Source: Mucidula mucida
Taxonomy: Eukaryota > Basidiomycota > Agaricomycetes > Agaricales > Physalacriaceae
Assembly: GCA_015501055.1 (NCBI GenBank)
Contig: JADNYV010000082.1
Location: 62,001 to 126,000, forward strand
Direction: 5' to 3'
DNA: 64,000 nucleotides
The first letter of the stretch is position 1; each line of letters starts with the position of its first letter. Made by a program: the position numbers and the translations under genes. Below are positions 35,142 to 44,414 of this stretch, one piece after another. The notes below the pieces were generated by a model. The model was not told where the DNA came from, did no database searches, and saw only the letters and a program-made list of their open reading frames with translations.

Positions 35142-35671
35142 TGTTATGAATCGCCATATTTTCACACTTTCACAGCTTATCATATCTTATCGGGGGCCTT
35201 GTCTTATCAACCAACGGACCGTTTCATCATCTGTTTCGTCACCAATCATACTCCTTTTCATTACCAAAGCCGTACTCATGCCAGACACACACCCAACACA
35301 TGGATGACATCATACATGCCGATAACTCATGGACTCCCTATTGTATACACACCACCAACACTCGTAGCACACATGGTCGTTTCAGTATTATTACTTACAT
35401 GCAGTTACCACTCGTATTTAATGGTTTCACGGACTAGTAGCATACAACACTGGGTCAAGGGCGTGGAGCATCCCTAGCAGAAACACGTATGGACAAGGAG
35501 TCCCAAACACAGACTTACTAGTATATAAGCAGTAGTGTAGTATCATTGTACTTTAGTTCCGATCTCGTTTATACACCTGGCCTAGCCTAGTCTTATGAAC
35601 GCGAACACTTTCTTCCTTAAGTTCTTGCTGTGGTACCTGGTTGAGTCTCGTGGCTTAGTCAGTCGCTAACA
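35142..35671 (+). repeat. 3' LTR of plus-strand element
   Basis: 530 bp, same TG..CA ends, TATATAAG promoter and TTAGTTCCGATCT segment as the 5' LTR. It differs from the 5' LTR by scattered substitutions (for example ACCGTTTCATC for ACTGTTTCATC), so the copy is not brand new. Confidence 0.9.
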
Positions 35672-35767
35672 CCAGTAGTACGTGGCGGCAAGAAACTAGT
35701 GCCTCAATAGATAAGTAAGTACAAGAAGCCCAACTAGTAAGCACTTAGGCACCACTACCTACCAATG

Positions 35768-36622
35768 CACTGGGCGAAGGCCTCAGAGTTTTCGGCGAAA
35801 ACCCCGGTTAAAGAACCTCAAGAGTTTTAACGATTTTTTTAGGTTAAAACAATTTTAAAAACAATTTTAACATTATTTGAAGTCTTTCGAGCAACAATTT
35901 GAGTGAAATTTGTCTTAAAAATATTAGTAAAAACACCAAAAGCCAAATTAGGAAATTTTAGAGTAGTTTTAATGTTAAAATTACGTTAAAATTATCAGAA
36001 CTTGTATTTTAACGAGTTTAATATGGTTTTCAGTGAAAAAGTCACAAAGAAATCAGAAAGAATATAGTTAAAAATTTGAGAAGATAGTCAGGAGAGATTT
36101 TATGATATATTTAGAGAGTATTAATAAATATTTATAAGGGAATTTTTGATGAGAATATTAGAAAAGAGGTTCAGAGGATTTTGACTGAAAAAAAAGATGA
36201 AAATTGTGTAAAGAATTGTAAAATGCGAAACTAAGAGATCTTCAAAAACTCCCTTATAAATATTTATTAATACTCTCTAAATCTATCATAAAATCTCTCC
36301 TGACTATCTTCTCAAAGTTTTAACTATATTCTTTCTGATTTCTTTGTGACTTTTTTGCTGAAAACCATATTAAACTCGTTAAAATACAAGTTCTGATAAT
36401 TTTAACCTAATTTGAACCTTAAAACTACTCTAAAATTTCCTAATTTGGCTTTCGGTGTTCTTACTAATATTTTTAAGACAAATTTCACTCAAATTTTTGC
36501 TTGAAATACTTCAAAGAATCTTAAAATAGTTTTAAAATAGTTTTAACCTAAAGAAATTGATAAAACTCTTGAGGTTCTTTAACCAGGGTTTTCACCGAAA
36601 ACTCCGAGGCCTTCGCCCAGTG
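35768..36622. mobile_element. Foldback / long-palindrome MITE-like element
   Basis: 855-bp AT-rich inverted repeat. The left arm runs from CACTGGGCGAAGGCCTC at 35768 to about 36149. The right arm from about 36242 is its reverse complement with few mismatches and ends GAGGCCTTCGCCCAGTG at 36622. The unpaired centre is about 90 bp. It is bounded on both sides by the 14-bp direct repeat ACTACCTACCAATG, which looks like a target-site duplication. No coding capacity. CACTG/CAGTG ends recall some DNA transposons, but a 14-bp duplication fits no common superfamily that I can name. Confidence 0.75.
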
Positions 36623-36714
36623 ACTACCTACCAATGGTTATTTACCAGTTCGTAACCTAAGGGCCTAGCGGGTAGGTTGTTACCCTTCACATGACAAATG
36701 CACATGATCTGTGG

Positions 36715-37246
36715 TGTTATGAATCATCATATTTTCACATTTTCAATCTTATCATATCTTATCGGGGGGCTTGTCTTATCAACCAACGGACTGTTTCATC
36801 ATCTGTTTCATCATCAATCATACTCCTTTTCATTACCAAAGCCGTACTCATGTCGGACACACACCCAACACATGGATGACATCATACATACCGATACCTC
36901 ATGGACTTCCTATTGTATACACACCACCGACACTTGTAACACACATGGTCGTTTCAGTATTATTATTTACATGCAGTTACCACTCGTATTTAATGGTTTC
37001 ATGGACTAGTAGCATACAACACTGGGTCAAGGGTGTGGAGTTATCCCTAGCGGAAACACGTATGGACAAGGAGTCCCAAACACAGGCTTACTAGTATATA
37101 AGCAGTAGTGTAGTATCATTGTACTTTAGTTCCGATCTCGTTTATACACCTGGCCTAGCCTAGTCTTACGAACGCGAACACTTCTTTTCCTTAAAGTCTC
37201 TCTGTGGTACCTGGTTTAGCCTCGTGGCTATAGTCAGTCGCTAATA
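36715..37246 (+). repeat. LTR, plus orientation, joined tail-to-tail to the next LTR
   Basis: Full LTR of the same family, starting TGTTATGAATC and ending CAGTCGCTAATA (terminal CA changed to TA). It has no internal region of its own: within 3-4 bp its 3' end meets the truncated minus-orientation LTR that begins at about 37249. Confidence 0.85.
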
Positions 37247-37248
37247 AC

Positions 37249-37668
37249 CGGAACTAAAGTACAATGATACTACACTACTGCTTATATACTAGTAAGTCTG
37301 TGTTTGGGACTCCTTGTCCATACATGTTTCTGCTAGGGATGCTCCACGCCCTTGACCCAGTGTTGTATGCTACTAGTCCGTGAAACCATTAAATACGAGT
37401 GGTAACTGCATGTAAGTAATAATACTGAAACGACCATGTGTGCTACGAGTGTTGGTGGTGTGTATACAATAGGGAGTCCATGAGTTATCGGCATGTATGA
37501 TGTCATCCATGTGTTGGGTGTGTGTCTGGCATGAGTACGGCTTTGGTAATGAAAAGGAGTATGATTGGTGACGAAACAGATGATGAAACAGTCCGTTGGT
37601 TGATAAGACAAGGCCCCCGATAAGATATGATAAGCTGTGAAAGTGTGAAAATATGGCGATTCATAACA
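37249..37668 (-). repeat. 3' LTR of minus-strand element, truncated
   Basis: About 420 bp, from the TGTTATGAATC end at 37668 to GTACTTTAGTTCC at about 37250. The rest of R and all of U5 are missing; the cut lies inside the R segment that pairs with the PBS. Confidence 0.85.
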
Positions 37669-37744
37669 TCACCCCCTCCTTAAGGCGCAAGTTCCATTCT
37701 GCGCCAGAGTCGCTCCATGAGGGCCGCAGAGGGTAGCGTGACGT

Positions 37745-40700
37745 TCAGGGGTTCAGTATCAGGCGGTGGCATGGGTCGGAATAGATGTATGGAAATTGCG
37801 ACATGGGGACTTCAATGCGAGCAAGCGCGGGTGGCTTTGGCTTGTTCGGATATTGTTGGTGGAAATCGCTGATGGCTTCGTCGGCATTTTTGAGATTGCA
37901 TGCCGGTTCCCATGTCTGCTCGTGTGTGCCATAACCCTTCCAGTGAACCTTGTATTGAAAACCCCCGCGGTACTTCCGGGAATTCACCACTTTCTCAACC
38001 TCCCATTCCGGTTCGGCTCCTTCCAGCACAGGTGGTGGACGCGTGTCTCGGGGTTGCGTCGGAAATTGCGGCTCGTGGTAAGGCGTCAACAGGGCCTCAT
38101 TGAACACGGATGAATGCTTTTCCACGTGTGAGGAATCTGGAGCTTGTAAGAGCTCGTCCCGACTTTCTTGATCACTTTGAACGGCCCAAATTGTTTGTCA
38201 TCCAGCTTCTTCCTTGGTCGGTCCGTGCTGAGATTCGTCCCTTCCAGCCATACTTTGTCGCCTTCCTTGTACTCTACTGCCTCTGTCGCTTCCTGTCATA
38301 AAACCGTTTCATGTCCTCTTTTGCCATCTTCAATGCTGACCCCACTTCATCCCATGTCTTCCTCATGCCGTCGGCAAACTCCTGCGCAGTCTCATTTCTC
38401 GATGCCGTTTTCGGAGCGGTGCCTTTGTAGGGATGTCTCCCATGTCTGCGAAGAACGGAGTGACTTTGGTCGCCGAGTGGACTCGATCGTTGTAAACGAA
38501 TTCAGCAGAGGGTAGCCATTCATGCCAGTCGTTCTGATGATAGTTGACAAATAACCGTAAGAAATGTTCTATCTCTTGGTTCAACCGTTCCGTCTGCCCA
38601 TTTGCCTGTGGATGATACGCCGTTGTAAAGTTTCCCTGTATGCCCAACAACCGGTACAATTCCTTCATGAAACGCGAGTGGTATTGTGGACCGCGATCAT
38701 GTATCATCTGTCGTGGCATCCCATGTATGGGGAAAATGCGATCACGGTAAATGCGGGCCATGCCTTCTGACGTCAGAGTGGTGTGTGTCGGTATGATACG
38801 TAATCGCTTGGTGAAATGGTCCACAAACGTGCTGATCGCGTTGTATCCTCCTGATTCCGGCAGCTCTCCAATCATGTCCGTCCCTACTATCTCCCATGGC
38901 TCGCTTGGCACATCAATAGGATGAAGAGGTGCAGCCGGCTTCGTGCGATGTGACTTTGTAATCTGACATTTTTGACACCCTTCTACGTATTCTCGGACGT
39001 CTCGGCTGATTCCTGGCCACCAATAGGTACGTGTAATCAGCTCGAGGGTCTTGTATCGTCCGGGATGCCCTGCAAGCTGTGCGTCGTGATGCATTCCGAT
39101 AACTTTTCCCCGCAATTCCTTGTCCTTTGGTATGTAAATACGATCCTTCCATATAATAAGTCCATTTTCCTTCTCTTCCCATCCTTTTTCTTTGTTTTCT
39201 AATGCTTTTTGTACGTATCTGTCTTTGTTTCCTTTTCTTTGTTTGATTTTGTTAAGTAATTCGTCCTCCGGTGTATCTACTGTATGTAAAGAGAATTGAA
39301 TTTGTGATATAAAAAACTCCGGTTTTAGCAAAACAACGTTTTCTTTGTCTTTTTCCCCCTTCTCAAGGCCTGTCATCCTTGACAAGGCATCAGCTTTTCC
39401 CATCGTCCTGCCTGGCTTATGAATCATCTGTATGTCATATTCCGCCAACTCTGTAACCCATCGCGCCTGCCTCCGGTTCAACTTCTGCGGCTTCCTAAAG
39501 TACTGAAGGTTTTGATGATCGGTGAAAACCTCCACTGTCTCCTTGGCGCCAAGGAGATATTGCCGCCAGTCATTGATTGAGTCCATAATAGCCATCATCT
39601 CTTTGTCATAGATCTCATAATTGCGCTCTACTTCGTTCAGCGCGCGAGACCGAAAGGCTACTGGTCTCCATTTTCCGTCCACCAACTGGGAAAGAACCGC
39701 CCCGTTCGCATAGTTCGAGGAGTCTGCCTCAACTCGAAACTTGCCGTGTCGCGTGGTACGATCAGAACGGGTTCTTCCGTCATCCTCCGCTTCAACTCCT
39801 CAAATGCCTCGTGCTGCTCCATGCCCCAGACCCACTCGCCCTTCCCGGTTAGCGATGTCAATGGCTTCGCTACTCCCGCAAATCCCCGGATGAAACGTTG
39901 GTAGAAGTTGCAGAAGCCCAGGAATGACTGCACTTCCTTCTTCTTCGTCGGCTCCTTCCATTCCTTCACTACGGCCACTTTTGCCGGATCCATCTTCACT
40001 TCTCCTCCTCCAACAATGACTCCTAAGTAATCTACAGTCTGTGCCTCAAAACTACATTTCTCGGGTTTTAAATACAGCTTATTTACTCGTAATATCTCCA
40101 ATACCTTTCGTACAATCTGTCTATGCTCCTCGAGAGTGTTCGTAAAGATAAGTATATCATTCAGGTAAACTATAACATGTCCGCCGTCAATCAACTCCTT
40201 CAAGATGTGATTCATGAACGATTGAAACGTTGCCGGCGAGTTTGTGAGTCCGAAAAACATTACTAATGGCTCAAACAGCCCTCGGTTTGTTCTAAACGCC
40301 GCTTTCCACTCATCACCGTCTTTGATCCGGATGTTATTGTAACCCCATCGGACATCCATCTTTGTGAAAACCTTTGCTCCCTTCAACTTGTCGATAAGCT
40401 CCTGAATCAACGGCAAGGGTATCGGTTTTGATCGTCATGTCATTCAATTCCGATAATCCTGCACTGGCCGAAGGCTTCCGTCCTTCTTTTGACAAAGAAG
40501 AAGGGTGACGCCATAGGTGAAATTGATGGCCGTATCGTCCCGTCGTATGTTTTCCTCCAGAACTCGTCTAATGCCTTCTGCTCGGATGGACTAAGGGGAT
40601 AAACCTTGCAGTCAACCGGTTTGGAACCAGGCGTAAGTTCTATCGCGTGATCCCAGGGTCTTCGCTCCGGTAACTTGTCAAAGTCCGCCTTGCTAAATAC

Positions 40701-41446
40701 ATCGGAGAATTCCTCGATGTAAGGTGCAGCAGCGGATGAAGGCTGTTGTGATCTCAGCTTTTCACCGCTTTTGCATAGTTGTCCCAGTCCATCCAGAACA
40801 AACGCTCTCCCTCTTCCAACTTCTCTTCTACATCTTCTCCTTCATCTTCCGGTGAGTGTACTCGGGTAGATAGCCGCAACGTCTGGGCATCGATCAAAAG
40901 TCAATGTGGATTCCGTCCAGTTGATCGTGGGGTTGTGATATCGTAGCCAATCTAGCCCCAAAAAGATACTTGTTTTGCCAAGATTGGTGACGGCCAACTC
41001 AATCTTTTTGGCGTGATCACCGATCTTCATCGGACCTCCACAAAACCTTCAATTGCTCCTCCCTCGTTTAGGGTTCCATCCGCATTGTAGACAGGGAGCT
41101 TGACCGGTAACTCCTTGATCGGGAGTCCGTTCTTCTCGACGAATTCTTTATTGACACAAGAACCCGTTGCTCCACTGTCAAGAAGGGCACTCGTTTCCCA
41201 TTCAGAGCCTGTGTGTACGCTCTCTATGGTTACTCGGAGTTTCATGTCCTGCCCCTTTGTTCCCCGGATGTACTTCCTCGACTTTTTCAACTCCGTCACA
41301 ACTTCCACCGCAGCTTCCTTTGTCAACGCTCTGATCGCCATCACCTTCTCCTCCGTCGCTTCTCTCTCTCTCCGCTCCGGCATCCATGCTCTCAAAATTC
41401 CCACTGCTCTCGGCACGTCATCCTCTCTTAGCCGTTGTGCATCCAC
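37745..41446 (-). pseudogene. pol of minus-strand element (PR-RT-RH-IN-chromodomain, broken)
   Basis: Protease LLDSGATGSCVN near 41170. RT N-terminal half is broken around 40440-40560. An open block (39658-40416) carries [15 protein letters not shown] and [14 protein letters not shown], but the catalytic box reads YLND (Asn codon at 40159-40161) instead of YLDD. A further open block (38363-39685) encodes RNase H (VFTDHQNLQYFRK) and integrase through MHHDAQLAGHPGRY, GTDMIGELP, IHDRGPQYHSRFMKEL and AYHPQANGQTERLNQE. After a frame break the chromodomain EPEWEVEKVVNSRKY to VHWKGYGTHEQTWEPACN is intact and ends at 37745. Altered active site plus frame breaks indicate a dead copy. Confidence 0.88.
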
Positions 41447-41650
41447 TCGGGCGTATTTGGCTCAAATCTTTCTTTCGCAGGTTTTGGTGGTAAAGTCGTC
41501 GATGATATTTTAGATGTTTCAGTACCCGTACTGTAAATAAATTCTGCATCTGACGACCCTTCCCTTGATGACTGCTCCGGCAGGACTGCGTCTACTGCGG
41601 GAGCTTCGCAAAACCCAACTCTTCGGCCAACTTCTTCTTCTCCTCGTCGT

Positions 41651-42515
41651 TCATTTCGGTCCATAGACCCGAATCGTCTGGGGTCGACCCTTCTTAGGAC
41701 AGAACCTGCTGACATGGCCGTGTTCGCCACAGCTGAAGCAAAGTCCTCTTCGACGTGCGTTGTCGATGTCCATCGGTCTGCCGGCTCCTCCATAGGTAAC
41801 ACCGGTGGCATCTCGTCGTGTGATCGGGTTGGGGTGGGTTCGTAGGATTGCTCTCGATGTAGCCACCTGCGGAGCTTGGGGCCGGACTGCATGCCGGACC
41901 TCTTGCTCGCGCCCGCCTTCTCCACAGCTGATCGATCTGAATGATCTGTGCCTTCCAATCCTTGTACTTCTCTGGCAACCCATCTCGGCTGCCATAGATC
42001 TGGTCGATGATCTTCTTGTTGACATTGGTCTCGAGAAGTCGCACGACGAATGCGTCATCCTTCGAGTATCCTGCCTGAGTGAGCAGGACCTCGAACTTCT
42101 GGAAGAAATCTTGAGCGGTGTCTTGCCCCTGGCGCAACCGCTCGATCTGGTCTTGCGCGTCTCGCGCGAGGTTGGAATCCACAAATCGCTCCTTCAAGTC
42201 TTCCTTGAACTCCGTCCAAGAGACTGTCCATTCCTCTTCTTCCTCGTCGAAGTTCTGGTCCGAGTAGTTCTGGACCCATGCATCTACGTGATCTCCTCGG
42301 ATGTAGGAGAGAACAACATCGATCCTTTCGGAGTCAGATGTGAGGTTGTTCTTCTTGTCACGGATGTATGTGAACATCGATCGCCACCAGCTCTTGTACT
42401 TGGACTTGTCCCCGTCATAGTCGTAAGGCTTGTTGACAAGGGATCGGCCTTTGATTTCGACATTGGCATGATGAGCGGGTGTGTGAGGAGCGGTTTCGGG
42501 TGCTTCGTTGGACAT
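41651..42515 (-). pseudogene. gag of minus-strand element
   Basis: Open from MSNEAPETAPHTPAHH through KSWWRSMFTYIRDKKNNL, WTEFKEDLKERFVDSNLARD and NKKIIDQIYGSRDGLPEKY to about residue 200, longer than in the plus-strand copy. The frame is then lost before the CCHC knuckle, which lies in another frame (GLCFSCGEHGHVSRFCPKKG, about 41690-41750). One or two indels separate capsid and nucleocapsid parts. Confidence 0.82.
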
Positions 42516-43111
42516 GATGAATCGGGGTGATAGGATCGGAGAGTGAAAGGGTGAAAGTGGGGATATGGGTGATGCGGATTTGATGAAACGGGTGAGGGAA
42601 TAGAGGTTTGGATGAATAAGGAGGATCGCCTAGATCTGAAATAGAATCCAGGACTTGGTAGGGTGGGGAATGATGATGTGTATCGTAAGGTAAGTAAAGT
42701 AGGTAGGTATCGTAACTGTCTACGCTATTTTACCGACTACTGACTACGTATCTACGGAGCCCAAGAGCTCGTCACAAGTTCGCAATTGCCCAGCCGACGT
42801 CCCTCTGGTGTGAGGTAAGCCGAAGTTTTCCTGGGAACGGGGGTTGACCCGTAAACAGCGCCCACTGAAGTGCAACTGCCAAAAGTTCGTTCTCGTGAGA
42901 GCGGCTACTTCCAGCACCCGAGGCAGTTATCTCTAACTGTTAGCCGGCGCTACTGGGACCAATACACACGTATGCGGACGTGCGCTGGAATTAGGAATCC
43001 GTCATCTGTAAACAGGGAAAGGGAATAGGGGAATGTGCGATGATCAAACAGCGAAGTGCTGATCGACGATCAGGGATGTGTGGTAGGTGGTAGAAAGTAG
43101 TTCCGATCTTC

Positions 43112-43638
43112 TGTTAGCGACTGACTAAGCCACGAGACTCAACCAGGTACCACAGCAAGAACTAAGGAAGAAAGTGTTCGCGTTCGTAAGACTAGGCTAG
43201 GCCAGGTGTATAAACGAGATCGGAACTAAAGTACAATGATACTACACTACTGCTTATATACTAGTAAGCTGTGTTTGGGACTCCTTGTCCATACATGTTT
43301 CCACTAGGGATGCTCCACGCCCTTGACCCAGTGTTGTATGCTACTAGTCCATGAAACCATTAAATACGAGTGGTAACTACATGTAAGTAATAATACTGAA
43401 ACGACCATGTGTGCTACGAGTGTCGGTGGTGTGTATACAATAGGAAGTCCATGAGGTATCGGCATGTATGATGTCATCCATGTGTTAGGCGTGTGTCCAA
43501 CATGAGTACGGCTTCGGTAATGAACAGGAGTATGATGGTGACGAAACAGATGATGAAACAGTCCGTTGGTTGATAAGACAAGGCCCCCGATAAGATATGA
43601 TAAGATGTGAAAGTGTGAAAATATAGCCATTCATAACA
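43112..43638 (-). repeat. 5' LTR of minus-strand element
   Basis: 527 bp, TGTTATG end at 43638 and CGCTAACA end at 43112. Promoter TATATAAG and ACTTTAGTTCCGATCTCG are present. The PBS that follows shares 11 nt (AGTTCCGATCT in complement) with it, the same length as the pairing described for Tf1. Confidence 0.9.
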
Positions 43639-43884
43639 CTGAAGTGCAACTGCCAAAAGTTCGTTCTTGTGAGAGCGGCTACTTCCAGCACCCGAGGCAG
43701 TTATCTCTAACTGTTAGCCGGCGCTACTGGGACCAATACACATGTATGTGGACGTGCGCTGGAATTAGGAATCCGTCGATCTGTAAACAGGAAAGGAAAT
43801 GGGGAATGTGCGATGATCAAACAGTGAAGTGCTGATCAACCATCAGGGATGTGTGGTAGGTGGTAGAAAGTAGTTCCAATCTTC
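43639..43884 (-). mobile_element. Leader fragment of a third element copy
   Basis: 246 bp nearly identical to the untranslated leader of the minus-strand element (about 42866-43111). It starts CTGAAGTGCAACTGCC, ends at a PBS-like AGTTCCAATCTTC (one G-to-A change), and is bounded by LTRs on both sides. It is the remains of another copy that lost its coding region. Confidence 0.85.
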
Positions 43885-44414
43885 TGTTAGCGACTGACTA
43901 AGCCACAAGACTCAACCAGGTACCACAGCAAGAAACTAAGGAAGAAAGTGTTTGCGTTCGTAAGACTGGGCTAGGCCAGGTGTATAAACGAGATCGGAAC
44001 TAAAGTACAATGATACTATACTACTGCTTATATACTAGTAAGCCTGTGTTTGGGACTCCTTGTCCATACATGTTTCCGCTAGGGATAACTCCACGCCCTT
44101 GACCCAGTGTTGTATGCTACTAGTTCATGAAACCATTAAATACGAGTGGTAACTACATGTAAGTAATAATACTGAAACGACCATGTGTGCTACGAGTGTC
44201 GGTGGTGTGTATACAATAGGAAGTCCATGAGGTATCGGCATGTATGATGTCATCCATGTGTTGGGTGTGTGTCCAACATGAGTACGGCTTCAGTAATGAA
44301 AAGGAATACGATCGGTGACGAAACAGATGATGAAACAGTCCGTTGGTTGATAAGACAAGCCCCCCGATAAGATATGATAAGATTGAAAATGTGAAAATAT
44401 GGCGATTCATAACA
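43885..44414 (-). repeat. LTR, outermost at the right edge of the nest
   Basis: 530 bp, minus orientation, same family. Its outer end (ATTCATAACA) is followed by GTGGCC, which also begins the remaining DUF6589 sequence. The outer end of the plus LTR at 36715 is preceded by GTGG, so the two outer ends share a 4-bp direct repeat. Confidence 0.88.

Larger units (their letters stand above)
29183..35671 (+). mobile_element. Ty3/gypsy chromodomain LTR retrotransposon, plus-strand copy
   Basis: Complete-length element of about 6.5 kb: LTR 29183-29711, leader with self-primer-type PBS, gag, pol (protease, RT, RNase H, integrase, chromodomain), polypurine tract AAGGAGGGGGTGA just before the 3' LTR at 35142-35671. 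Domain order with integrase after RNase H and a terminal chromodomain places it with the chromoviruses (Tf1/sushi-like). Many frame breaks make this copy non-autonomous as read. Flanks (GGCTG left, CCAGT right) show no target-site duplication, so the element was rearranged after insertion. Confidence 0.92.
37249..43638 (-). mobile_element. Ty3/gypsy chromodomain LTR retrotransposon, minus-strand copy
   Basis: Second copy of the same family, inverted relative to the one at 29183. 5' LTR 43112-43638, PBS immediately inside (reverse complement of AGTTCCGATCTTC at about 43099-43111), gag, pol, polypurine tract and a 3' LTR (37249-37668) that lacks its last about 110 bp. Internal sequence is close to the plus-strand copy, but the frame breaks are at different places, so the two decayed (or were mis-sequenced) independently. 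Confidence 0.9.
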
